A DNA stretch of 64,000 nucleotides from Culex pipiens pallens. Lineage: Eukaryota; Arthropoda; Insecta; Diptera; Culicidae. Positions 46,156 through 57,344 of this stretch are shown piece after piece. A model generated the notes under the pieces. That model saw nothing but the letters and a program-made list of their open reading frames with translations. It made no database searches and had not been told where the DNA came from. The translations under genes and the position numbers were made by a program. The DNA lies in contig NC_068939.1 of assembly GCF_016801865.2 (NCBI RefSeq), forward strand, positions 71,414,100-71,478,099, read 5' to 3'. Numbering within the stretch: the stretch's first letter is position 1; each line of letters begins with the position of its first letter.

Positions 46156-47699
46156 GTAGTTTCAATTTTATTAGAAATTCATCTGAGCAGTTTTAAATCG
46201 CGTCCGATTTATACTCGCGAGTGAAAACGTCGATTTTGAACAATAGGACCATTTTTAAGTTAAATTCTTCAAAACAAAAATGAAGGTCCAGTTTTCTTGA
46301 GTACAAATGTGTATAAGCTTTGGTTGAAATCCAAGCAACAGCCAAATTATTATATGGTGAGATTTGAGAAATCGTCTGATTTTAGATCAGACAGTAGAAT
46401 TTGACTAGTATTGTTTTTATTGATTAATTAAGATTGTGAATTAAATGTAATTTCTAAAGCGATTTTCCCTTATTCACAACTGTAAACCTACGAGAAGACG
46501 CAACTTGGCAACGCAAAATGTCTCAATCGAGTCCGTGGGTAGCGAGGGACTGACAAACGGTAGTAATCACCTTGTGGCGAATACTATTTGCTGCCTACCT
46601 ATACCATCACACCACTGGGGAGTCTTTATTGTTATTGTAAATGAATTGATGAAATGCAAATTCATCCCGCGATTGCGAGAAATTTGTACACTGCAAATTG
46701 ACACAAGCTTAAATTGAACAAGTTAGCACTATTTAAACGATAATGTGGCACTAAATCAGCTTTTAAAGCGGATATAAGGCTAATGATTGACCATATATGA
46801 TTATTGTTGCAGTTTTCAGTTACAAATAATGTTTAGAAACTGCAACAAACTTATCGCTTCAACTTCGCAAGACCTCCTACCTCCACGTTTGCCACATGGT
46901 GGCAACCCGGCCCTCATAAATCACTGCTAAAGGATGCGCTACCGGCGCGGTTCAAGAGGCGCGCGTTATCGCGTGCTGTTCATCGCACTGTTGTAGGTCT
47001 TTATCATCGAAGTAACGTCTCGAGTGATCTTCGGAAGCTGGAGAGCGTTCTCTTCACCGCGGGGTAAGGGGAACCAATTTGAAGATTGTTATATTGAAAG
47101 ACACGAGTGTTAATGGCTTGTAATGAAGTGCTATCAATCGATGTAATAATAATGTTATCTCGTTGAAGCTGCCAACTGTGGAGTGGAGTTGGCACGGTGT
47201 GAACAGTGAAGATGTTTGAGCAGTTGAATGGTCACGATTTTTGTTTGTGATGCACATATCTCAAGATTTTGAAAAGTGAATTCGACTTAAGATGCCATCA
47301 AACCGGCTCGGCAAAACCCCTTCCAGGAAAGTGCCATTATTTATGCTTCTCGAGCGCATATATTCTTGTCCGACAATCGATGTCGACGTGTTTGCTTCGG
47401 CGCTATCATTATGAATTGTTATTATTTCGCTGCGATTTATTGCGATCTTTTTGCACTTTGCCTTCGATATTAACTTGGCGGCGGTGGCGGCGGCTGCGGC
47501 GGGATTTCATTGAATGGTGCGCTGTAAATCTTAGGGCGGGAAAATCATTCACAGATGCTGAGGGGGGACGTTCGAAATCAATTTTGAGCAATTTATGGGA
47601 CGTGCATTATCTAACTGTGAAGATTGATAGAGATTTGTTATACCGCACATGAACTTAGGATATTTTTAAGTTTTTTGTATGTTAGTTTTTAATATGAAA
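46156..47699. other. no gene recognised
   Basis: A+T-rich until about 46840, then G+C-richer segments (46850-47060, 47270-47600). Overlapping open frames on both strands at 47269-47652 contain only arginine-rich low-complexity translations from CGG runs. Confidence 0.35.
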
Positions 47700-48420
47700 T
47701 TTCTTGTTTCTTGTTTCTTGTTTCTTGTTTCTTGTTTCTTGTTTCTTGTTTCTTGTTTCTTGTTTCTTGTTTCTTGTTTCTTGTTTCTTGTTTCTTGTTT
47801 CTTGTTTCTTGTTTCTTGTTTCTTGTTTCTTGTTTCTTGTTTCTTGTTTCTTGTTTCTTGTTTCTTGTTTCTTGTTTCTTGTTTCTTGTTTCTTGTTTCT
47901 TGTTTCTTGTTTCTTGTTTCTTGTTTCTTGTTTCTTGTTTCTTGTTTCTTGTTTCTTGTTTCTTGTTTCTTGTTTCTTGTTTCTTGTTTCTTGTTTCTTG
48001 TTTCTTGTTTCTTGTTTCTTGTTTCTTGTTTCTTGTTTCTTGTTTCTTGTTTCTTGTTTCTTGTTTCTTGTTTCTTGTTTCTTGTTTCTTGTTTCTTGTT
48101 TCTTGTTTCTTGTTTCTTGTTTCTTGTTTCTTGTTTCTTGTTTCTTGTTTCTTGTTTCTTGTTTCTTGTTTCTTGTTTCTTGTTTCTTGTTTCTTGTTTC
48201 TTGTTTCTTGTTTCTTGTTTCTTGTTTCTTGTTTCTTGTTTCTTGTTTCTTGTTTCTTGTTTCTTGTTTCTTGTTTCTTGTTTCTTGTTTCTTGTTTCTT
48301 GTTTCTTGTTTCTTGTTTCTTGTTTCTTGTTTCTTGTTTCTTGTTTCTTGTTTCTTGTTTCTTGTTTCTTGTTTCTTGTTTCTTGTTTCTTGTTTCTTGT
48401 TTCTTGTTTCTTGTTTCTTG
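47700..48420. repeat. perfect heptamer array (TTTCTTG)103
   Basis: From 47700 to 48420 the heptamer TTTCTTG repeats 103 times (721 bp) with no interruption visible to me. It decays right after into TTTTTTG. Seven is not a multiple of three and the unit has no stop in any register, so all six frames stay open and each reads the same seven-residue peptide cyclically (FLVSCFL forward, NKKQETR reverse). The predicted frames of 240-315 codons here are therefore not evidence of genes. Confidence 0.97.
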
Positions 48421-50039
48421 TTTTTTGTTCTAAGTGAGAAGGGATTAAATCAAAATTCCCTTCCCCTAATGCGGCAACAATTTGTTCATCCCGAGTCGAT
48501 CGACCCGGTACCAGATTCGGTTTGGCACACGCAAGTGCACGCGCGTCTCTTCCATGCCGTGACTTCAAACTGCCCTTTTCCTACTCAGTGGTTATGCTCC
48601 ACAAGAACTGGTGGTCCCCGATCCCGGGCATTGTTCGAGCTCATTGAATAACTCTGGCTGGCCACGCGCGCGCTCTCGACGAAGATCTTTCTTGCATCAT
48701 CGTCTGCCGTTGGCCAGGAAGAATTTCAAACGGCCAAAGTTTATGCTGCATTCAAAGAGGCCTCAGTGACGCCATCGCGACGAGATAACGATCATTCCTG
48801 AAAGATTATGTTGGCTGTTTTCTATAGAGATTCAACGATTTCATAACTCACAATTTCATCTAGCAGAGAAAAATATTGAAAAAAAATCATGAACAAAAAC
48901 AACAAATCTAAAACAAATACTCACTAGAAATATTTAAAATTGTTTTTGACGACACCGTTTTTCCAGAGAATCACCCTCCAGAAACAATAACGACCAAACA
49001 TCTTTAATTATTTATTCTTCGATGAGATGCTCTGCTCGGCGCTCGTGGATCTCAAAAGGGTCGCCGTGGTGCAGTTTATCGATACTGATAAACTTGTAAA
49101 ATATCGACATCGAAGGGGGGAGTAAAGATTAAGAGATTCCTTGATTTTTTTTCGGTTCTTTCTTTCAGCCTTTTGCATGCCACGGTGCTGTTGGTGGTGC
49201 TGGGCGACCAAGGAGAACCGCCTCGGCGACCCATCGCGCAAGTGTGTCGGAGTTATTTGTTATCGAAAATTATTTACCTGGAACAGCAATTGCGAACGGC
49301 AACGACACATGGGAAGAAATACCTACCTACGTGAACAGGGTAATTTGTATTTTAAGATTTTATTGTTGCCCGCGGCCATCCCTTGATGTTTTCATCTGTG
49401 GTCCTTGGACCGAAGGAGATCGGGATATCGTAAGATGTTTTGTTTTCAGGGTCAGGTTAACTTATAACAGATCCTAGTGAATTAACCCTCTACAAGAAGA
49501 ACTCTTAAAATTTTAGAAAATTTTAGGGTTGGAAATTTAACTTGCTTTATGTGTCTTTGTCAATGTTCTTAAAAATATCATTTTTAAGGGGTCACTTTGG
49601 CTGTGTTTTTTTACTAACATTTCCTATATTTTCAGTAAAAAAAAGTGTGCAGTAATTTTTGTGGTGTCCCAGACTATGCCTCTACGCATTTTTTACAATT
49701 TAAATGATGATGGTGCCATTCTATAGCAGAAAATGTGAAAAACAAGCAAAAAATTTAAAAAATAACTGTAAAAACGTGAAAAAATAGATAGGCAAAATGT
49801 AATTATATTAGGTGGTAGAATAGGCCAAATACTACCAAAAACAAACATAAACTAAACAAGATAAATGCAAAATAAAATACTAAAAATAAAACAAGAAAAA
49901 CGTAAAACAATAGAAGTAAAGTTTTTAGTAGAACAAATGTTGCTCAAAATGACTTCCTGAACACGGGAAAATAAAAAAAAACAACGAAAAATTTTGGGCA
50001 GTACAGGGTTAAGAAAAAATGATCGAACTAATCCAAGAT
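48421..50039. other. no gene recognised
   Basis: Positions 48421-48820 and 48960-49480 are balanced in composition; 49490-50039 is very A+T-rich. Short open frames only. Confidence 0.35.
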
Positions 50040-50540
50040 AAGAACAATTCTAAACAAAATCGGACATTCTAGAATCTTGAGAACGGCGTTTCTGATGAAT
50101 TTGGTGTATTTTAAATTATTTAAATATCTATATCTTGACATAGGATTCTTTGTCAAAGTTGTAGGTATTGCTGAAAACATTAAAAAAAAAGTTACCTGCA
50201 CTCTATGAAAAAAAAATCTACTATTTTATTGGACTTTTCACACACAATTATAAATAAAATCATAATTCCTTAAAATAAAAGTTTTATTTTTTTTAAATTC
50301 GGCCTCAACTTTTGAAATGGCCCAGCAACACTTATTATCAACCAAATCAAATTTTATGGTTGATCTGAAAATTTCTGAATTATTGTCTCTTAAAATTTTA
50401 AGGCTATTTTGGTGACGTAGAGAAAAACATTTCTGATCGTTTATTTCCAGAGGCTTAATCTCAGAAACCTTCGTCCAATCTTCAATGTCTTTCAAGCACA
50501 ATTTTAGGAAATTTTCTGAACATTTTTCAGAGAAGGTCCA
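50040..50540. mobile_element. single arm of a foldback-family element
   Basis: GAATTTGGTGTA, GTCAAAGTTGTAGGTATTGC, and further on CCAATCTTCAATGTCTTTCA with GAAATTTTCTGAACATTTTT match the order of blocks in one arm of foldback F2. The inverted partner is missing and the outer end is not found, so this is a truncated relative. Confidence 0.5.
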
Positions 50541-50552
50541 AGCTTAGTCATG

Positions 50553-50790
50553 TCCAGCGATGGAAGAATCATCATCAAAAGAAGTTCTTTTGACGCTCAT
50601 CAAGAGAAAAAATCCGAAGGGTACATGGCTCTCCTCTCTCGCGCACGAAAGATCGGTAGAGAAAACTCAAAAAATCATCATTTCGAATACTCGGCGGAAC
50701 TTCTATTTCACTACTACATATGCAGGTGTAACGTCACACTTCGAAAAATGACCTGTAATTTTTTGTAGATGAGCAATGCGTGTAAACAAA
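50553..50790 (+). repeat. dispersed ~280-bp repeat (family R, copy 2)
   Basis: Same order of blocks as 8105-8385 (GCGATGGAAGAATCATCATC, CGCACGAAAGATCGGTAGAG, GTAACGTCACACTTCG, AAAATGACCTGTAA, TAGATGAGCAATGCGTG). A foldback-related sequence is adjacent in both places (just after copy 1, just before copy 2). Confidence 0.65.
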
Positions 50791-50819
50791 ACGAAATAAA
50801 TAATTTTCAGTGATACTAA

Positions 50820-51534
50820 CCTGGGTGCTGAAAAGACAGAATGCGTTACGTGATTTTCGAATGATCCCCACTGCTCCCCACGAATAAAACTGCACTACAG
50901 CTGTAAACATAAACAAAGTTGAAGGCTATGTTCAAGCTCAAGCGTGACATATTTTTTGCTGCAAAAGTGACTTGTTTTGAAACATTTTGGATATGTTGAT
51001 GTTAAAGTTTTCGCTGAAAAATTAAGTGTTTCGCGCGTTGTTTGTTCGTAGACAAAATGATGGGCGGCCAAAAGACGCTTTTTTTGTTTTCCACGTGACG
51101 AAAAATTGCGTCAGAAATGGCTGGAATTTAGTGAAACCAAATGGATGTCCTGAGATTATGAGTCTTTGAAGTGCAGTGACAATATTGGAGTAACATTATT
51201 CAATATTATGTCGCAGATGCCATTCTTAGTAATTGATAATTCGTCGTTTACATTTCAAAAAGCATCATAAACATAGGCTTTGCGTGAGATAAAGCGCTTA
51301 TTGAAATGTTAGCGACGAATTATGTCAACCTCGATTTCAACCCTCTTAAGATTTATTGACTTTGAATACCTCAAAAGTTCGACGCCATCAACTTTTTTTT
51401 ATTCCTGACAAAATAAAGTATTGATCGATTACAATACTTGCTACTTCTTGGGAGCATTTTGCGAACCGTAAATTGGTTCCGCTTTGACAGTTCTAAATTG
51501 AGGCCGCTTTGCGAACCACTATTCAGCACCCAGG
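50820..51534. mobile_element. 715-bp TIR element with TACTAA duplication
   Basis: CCTGGGTGCTGAA (50820-50832) and TTCAGCACCCAGG (51522-51534) are perfect 13-bp TIRs. TACTAA is duplicated at 50814-50819 and 51535-51540. The interior is noncoding as far as I can see. Confidence 0.8.
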
Positions 51535-51540
51535 TACTAA

Positions 51541-52153
51541 CAAGGATAAACACCAACAATCTTCTAGGGCAGCGAATGACCAAGAAGGTTAAAGCTGCCA
51601 GAAATAAATGAATTAACAACAACAATAACAACCAACAATCTTCAGCTGATTTTATGCCATTTACTGGCCAAAAAGATCAAATTTAATGCACTTTTGATCA
51701 TAATTTCTATTTTGCGAGACCATTTCTCATCATTTTGGTGACACACACATCCACTCGCAAGATGAGAGGTTAACTGCTTAACGAAAGTCGCCATCAATAT
51801 CTTTTCACTTGCGCTAACTATTTCAAAGCGCTTAAGATTTAAAATTGCTTCCAACTACCAGCAACATGTTCTTTTGCACATTAGTTAGTCACTCACTTGA
51901 AAAATAATCCCGAAACATGTAAATAATTAGCAAGCGCCATCAAAAAAACAAACGCGCCAAGTCTTTTGACGTTTGACTTTTGACGACCCATTCCAATCGA
52001 AAGCTGAAGAAACCCAAGCGAGAAGCGAAGGCAAAAAAAGAACAAAGCAGCGCCTGTTGGAGTGAGCCAGTGATGCCAGGAATATTTCTCTATAAATGCT
52101 ACTTTTCGTGAGTGTTCTCTTAAAATTTCATCAATTTTGGCAGCACTAAGCAA
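51541..52153. other. no gene recognised
   Basis: Nothing supportable; short open frames on the minus strand (51642-52183) lack domains. Confidence 0.4.
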
Positions 52154-52381
52154 CACAGAAAAAAAAATGATGGTAATATTCATCAGGAAATGGTGACAGA
52201 TTTTGTGGCTAAAAAAATGATGAAAGTTACCCCAGAAAATGATGAATTTTCATCAATTTTTGATGAATATTCATCAGGTTCACATTTTTACACATTTTTT
52301 ATGTAATATTACTCAAAAAAAGAGGTAATATTCAACCTACCAAATTTTCAACATTCCAAAATTAAACTTTTTTTTTCTGTG
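52154..52381. mobile_element. CACAG-family MITE
   Basis: It begins CACAGAAAAAAAAATGATGG and ends TTTTTTTTCTGTG; AA flanks both sides (52152-52153 and 52382-52383). Inside, GAGGTAATATTCAACCT is shared with the copies at 7343 and 55059. The middle contains the repeated words TTCATCA and TGATGAAT, specific to this copy. Confidence 0.75.
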
Positions 52382-52751
52382 AAGCAGACCCAAAAGAGCG
52401 CTGGACGAAAAATAGAAAAAAGCTGAAAATAGGAAAATGGGCGTGGTCCAATGCACTTGACTGATTAGAATGTATCTTGGAAATATTTGTTTTAATGCTT
52501 GTAAAAGGAATAGCAGAACTTATAATAAGAGTGAAAATAAACAGAAATGTACACAAAAAGTTGCTCTACTCGTTGATGTACTTGGTTTGAGTAAATTTCA
52601 AGGAACACTCCAGATTATCCAGCATCATTCCAACACGACCGCTTATTAATGGGCTTAAAATGGGTATATTTCCCCTTTGTATCGAATAATATTTGTTTAC
52701 GCTGCTTTAATTTTTGAGATGATATTAGCAGAGCCTCGTTAAACAAATACC

Positions 52752-53375
52752 GTCAGTGGGGGTGACTATGGGTCAAAAAACGATACACCTCTCGTTATTT
52801 CTTAATAACAAAAACAATTTAAATAACATCGCAAATCTTTCAACGTAGATTTGTTCTTAGATAGTTTACCAACATTTTCCCAAAATATGGTGGATTTTGA
52901 TGAACACTACCTTAAATGCCAATAGTTTGAAAATTGACCCAATCTCACCCCTTAGAGGGGGTGACATTGGGTCAAATGAAACTAAAATGATGCTCCAATA
53001 CAACGATATGGTAAAAACAAGTCATCGAACAGTGTTTCTTTTTCGAGGGAATTGTATTGACATGCTACAATATTTGAAGTGGAGATTTTTGAACATTTGG
53101 GTAGTTTTCGAGCAATTCCAACAATAATATTAGAATAATGATTTTTCGAGAGGTCACTTTTGCCCAAAAACGTACCTAAACTTTAGACAGCTGCTAAAAT
53201 AATAGGATTTGTTCTAGGAACGAGATTTTTTCAGCGAAGTCATCTTAAGATGTCCCCTACACAACCCTTTTAACAGAATTTAGTTTCATTGAGAAGAACC
53301 TGAGAAATGGTAAAACCCGAAAAAAATCACTTTGACCCAATCTCACACCCCAGACCAAATGTCACCCCCACTGAC
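52752..53375. mobile_element. 624-bp TIR element (GTCAGTGGGGGTGAC ends)
   Basis: GTCAGTGGGGGTGAC (52752-52766) and GTCACCCCCACTGAC (53361-53375) are perfect 15-bp TIRs. The phrases GACCCAATCTCACC and GGTGACATTGGGTC recur inside in both orientations (52937-52977 and about 53334). No protein recognised. Confidence 0.75.
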
Positions 53376-54771
53376 ATGACCATTTTTGTAGCGTCTTTTC
53401 ATAATCCTACTTCAGATAATAAAATTCATTAGTTATCGACGAAGTAATGCTATCTAGTCCTAGTATCTCCGAAAATTTTCACCACAAGCTGATTCACTCT
53501 CAGGCATATCTTCCTCGTGAAGTATCTAATTCCTTCAGCATCCCCACAAAGCTATTCGTCCCCAGAAAAAAACGTTTAATTTTCCCCCGGTTATTGATTC
53601 CAGCCATAATTCACACCAAGCCGAGTCCGACTTTATATCTTCATTTGTTTATGATTTTCGATAACTTATATCTGCACTTCGTCATCGTACGGTCGTCCTG
53701 TTTCGGCGTGTGTATTAAGTTTTCAGGTAATCTGCCCCATAACTCTCCTGGGCCGAGAATCACAAAACCTCGAGGGGCCAAGAGAAAAAAAAGAGGTTAA
53801 AGCGAAAAGGCATACCAACCAGAAGTGCTGGTTTGAACAATAAGTTGGAAAATTCAAAAGTATGGCGCCTCCAACCCCGGTAGATTTATAGCCGTTTTTT
53901 TCTGCGGGCGATAATCTTTTATACTGTTTGTGCCGTAAATTGTGCTCCCTTCGCAAAATGCTGTTTTGCTCCGAATCGTGTTACCGTTTATTTTTTAGCA
54001 AAAATAAAAAAGTAGCGTGGTTTAACTTAACCAACTGAAAACAAAGTTTTAAAAAATGTACTTAAATTTCTTATCACATTTGTGCACTCTAGTATTCAAC
54101 CCCAGTACAGATCCCTCCGGTATTCTCATCCCATTAATTCCGTCGCGACGACCTCCTCGGTGGCGCACCAAGCACCATCATGTGCTGTAATTACAGCGTA
54201 TGATAATTTGATTAACACACGGCTCGTTTAGAGTTAATGTCTCCCAACCAATCACCCGAGTTCACTTTTGCCATATAATCCTGGTCTAGCTGGCAACACT
54301 GCACTCACGCAAATGCGGATCAGACCCGAATGTGTACCCCGGGAATTCAGAATCTCCGCGTCTGCCGTCTGTTGTCATGTATGAATATTTTAATAACAAT
54401 TTCCTACACAACACGGGCAACAACAGCTACGACGGGGACGTTCATGAACGACGTACCGGGTGGTCCGAAATGATGTGGTATGTTGAGAAGAAATTTTCTG
54501 ATCGATTTGATTTCTTCGGTAAAGTAGTAGGTTATTACTCGGGTTTTTCAACAACAAATATGGAATCACGGAAAATTTATTTTGGATTTTTATTTGACTT
54601 TTAATCTCTAAAAATGTAATTCCCAAAATACGTTGTTATAAAATTTTGAAATATTTTGGAATGTTTAGGAGGACTTTAAATGTCATATTTTACACAACAG
54701 TTCAGGAGGTTGCACAATCTGGTACCAGAGATATAATTTTTAGAAAAAAATATATTTCTGAAAAAAACGTT
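53376..54771. other. no gene recognised
   Basis: Balanced to A+T-rich DNA. A 90-codon frame at 54332-54604 has no recognisable domain. From about 54490 the words GATTTCTTCGGTAAAGTAGTAGG recall foldback-family interiors in degraded form. Confidence 0.35.
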
Positions 54772-55694
54772 ACTTAATCCACCTTTAGGTGGTTGGTGCC
54801 TTCCTCACATTCATAAGGTCAATACATTCAGTAAAAATAGCAACATTCCCCCTTAACATGTATAACAAATCAACTTTATTACTCATTTCTTTTGATAGGG
54901 TTCGCAGACCTGATAAAAAACCTATTCAACGATAGTTCGCATGGAAGATTCAGACAATATTTCTATCACAATATCTGAAATCCGACCTCCAAAAAGTGTA
55001 TAAATAACACTTAAGTGCTAATAACTTTTGATAGCGTTGTCAGATCCTCGATGTTCTACACAGAAAAAATAATGTAAATTTGGAAGCTGTAATTTTGGAA
55101 CGTTGAATATTACCTCTTTTATTATGTAATTTTACCTCAATTTAGGCTTAAAAAGTGGCATTACACCAGAAAAGTGGTAAAATTACACATTTCCAGAGGT
55201 AAAATTACACCTTTTTTCTGACATAAAAGATGTACCCCTTCCCAGATGTAATATAACCATCATTTTTTTTTCTGTGTAGGCTCATTTGGAAGGTCTTTTG
55301 ATGATCTTACTAACGCTTGGTCGCATTATGGACCCGGACATCATTTTCATTGAAATATCTGAGATCCGGCCTCCAAAAAGTGTATAAAGAACATTTAAGT
55401 GCTCATAACTTTTGATAGGGTTGTCAGATCTTCAATGTTTTGGGCTCATTGGGAAGGTCTTTTTAATACCTTTCTGAAAATGTATAATATGATTTCCTGC
55501 AATAAACACCCTTTTAACAATCTTTCGGACATACGCCAAAATCGTTTTTCTAGCATGACTTTTGAAGTACTTAACTAAACTTGCTGGTTTTAAATAGAGA
55601 CCTATGTATACGTGAAGGTGAGTCTACGAGGTCAAATAAATAAGTTCATTTTTCGAGTGATTTTAAAGCCTTTCTTCAGTAAGGTGAGGAAGGC
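54772..55694 (+). mobile_element. diverged array element (copy S5), interrupted by a MITE
   Basis: 5' end ACTTAATCCACCTTTAGGTG with GCCTTCCTCAC; 3' end CTTCAGTAAGGTGAGGAAGGC. It contains only two or three units (CCTCCAAAAAGTGTATAAAG, GGGTTGTCAGATCTTCAATG), more diverged from S1 than S4 is. One unit is split by the element at 55059-55276. Confidence 0.75.
55059..55276. mobile_element. CACAG-family MITE inserted in S5, TA duplication
   Basis: It begins CACAGAAAAAATAATG and ends TTTTTTTCTGTG with TA at 55057-55058 and 55277-55278. The interrupted array unit (GATGTTCTA / GGCTCATTTGG) matches uninterrupted units elsewhere, so the ends are exact. The interior is the reverse of the copy at 7343-7546. 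Confidence 0.85.
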
Positions 55695-55904
55695 AAAACT
55701 GTAAAAAGTGTCGAACAAAAGTAAAAATATGCAGATTCAAATTTGCAAAGATTATATATTTTTTTTGATAAAATGCATAGTTTTCAAAATAAATAGGGAT
55801 CATTAATTTTGGTCACTGATTACAAATCCAAGGTCAATTTTTCGATATCTCGTGACGTTTATAAATCTAAATTGTTGTTTTTATCTGCTATACTACAACT
55901 TGTA

Positions 55905-56095
55905 CAACTGTTGTATGTTGTTACACTATAAAACATAAGCATGCAAAGTTACAAAAACACGTAATTTCAAAATGCATAATTTTGTTCCAGACGAAAAAAT
56001 TACCTCGCTGGGTTATTGCAGATTCCAAAAGTACATTAAATTTCCCAAAAAAATACATGTCTCTCGAATTTTGATAGTTAAGTAACGATTTTGAA
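55905..56095. mobile_element. diverged single arm of the 36219-37076 foldback family
   Basis: The blocks TGTTACACT, TGCAAAGTTA, AAAACACG, TTGTTC, GAAAAAATTACC, AAAAGTACATTAAATTTCCC and AGTAACG appear in the same order as in the right arm at 36805-36985. The partner arm is absent. Confidence 0.55.
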
Positions 56096-57317
56096 GCTGT
56101 TTTTTGTTTTTTTTTGTTTTTTAAGGGAAAAATATTTTTTTGTACAATTTGAGTGCGCCAAATTTCTCTTCACGGTTTCGAGCTACAAATCACTCAAAAA
56201 TAGCATTTTTTCGAAAAAAACAGTTTTTGCAGTTCAAAAATATTTGATAAAGGAAAAAAGACCTATGCAAACATTATTTCTAAAAGCTGTGAAAATTTGC
56301 TACAATTTTAAAATTTTACAGTTTAATAAATTTATTGATATTTTGCTATTTTTTAATAGCAGCATAACTCTAACACATGAAACATTTTTTGATACTTTTG
56401 AAAATTTTAAATTTAATTTTACATTTTTGACTGTAGTTTTGAGCTTTGAACTGATTGTAGCTTGATTATTCTTAAATAAAACCGAATTAAATTGGATTTA
56501 AACAATTGCTGTAAAAAACACACATTTTAAGGACGACCCCCGTACTCGCAGTCTTGCGCGCCACCACTGCTCCATAATGATATAGGTGTAGAGTAGGCAG
56601 CACGGCGGAGCCCGGCCACCGGGGAACCGACCCGACCCGACCCGAGGGTTGCTCTTGATGACTTAAATGCCCGGCCACGGACGGGTCAAGTCGCGTGTGC
56701 GTGCGGGCACCAACAACAACGGTAAGTATTAAAAATGCTCACGAAAGCCTAGAATTAAGTTGTAATCTAATAAAAAAGAACGCAATTAAGGTTAAGTCGA
56801 GTACATGCGCTACCGTCGAGCTCGGAGACTTCCTGCTCCTGGTGAAACCGATATACCTGACCCGCCACAACCTAATAGAGCAGTTTACCTGGCCACCGGG
56901 CACCACCGGGTCGCAGCCGTGCGAAGGAAGGAATGTAATGAGAACACGTTTTTAAAGTGAAAAATTTATCGACGGAGAAGTATGATTAATTGATTAAGGT
57001 ATGCGCGACGCCACCGGCTTAAAATGCGTCGCTGAAAAGCGGACTTCAACGCGACGACGTGTGATGAACTAATTGAGGGTGGGGACGGCGAACCACAGGT
57101 GTATTTTGCACAACAATTAAAACAAAAATCGAACATAAGGTTAATAATCAAAAGATGAAATGAGATGAGATATTTTGAGATAAAAACAAAAAGAGTTGAG
57201 AAGAGATGAGAAGAGAGGAAAGAAAATATATTTTAAAAGACTCGAGATGATTCAACTATAAGTTGTAAAAAAAAAGAAAAGTCAAGACAAACGCATTTTT
57301 TTAAATTCATTCAACAT
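56096..57317. other. intergenic DNA downstream of the BTB gene; no gene recognised
   Basis: At 56466-56495 TTGATTATTCTTAAATAAAACCG, then AATTAAATTG, resembles the 3' end of the LINE copy at 42597-42630, possibly a severely 5'-truncated relative. G+C-rich DNA at 56530-56930 includes a donor-like ACGGTAAGTATT at about 56719 and an 86-codon frame with no domain. I do not call an exon. Confidence 0.35.
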
Positions 57318-57323
57318 TTTATT
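57318..57323 (-). terminator. poly(A) signal of the BTB gene
   Basis: On the minus strand AATAAA lies 22 bases after the TAA stop, so the 3' UTR is very short. An upstream alternative in the same A+T-rich stretch is possible. Confidence 0.6.
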
Positions 57324-57344
57324 GCTATTTAATTTTTGTTCCAT

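Noticed and set aside
47666..48651. Open frames of 240-315 codons on both strands
   Set aside because: A stop-free heptamer repeat opens all six frames; no selection on coding can be inferred.
56695..56955. Possible exon with donor ACGGTAAGTATT
   Set aside because: The donor-like site is good, but the adjoining frames show no domain and no acceptor or start could be supported.
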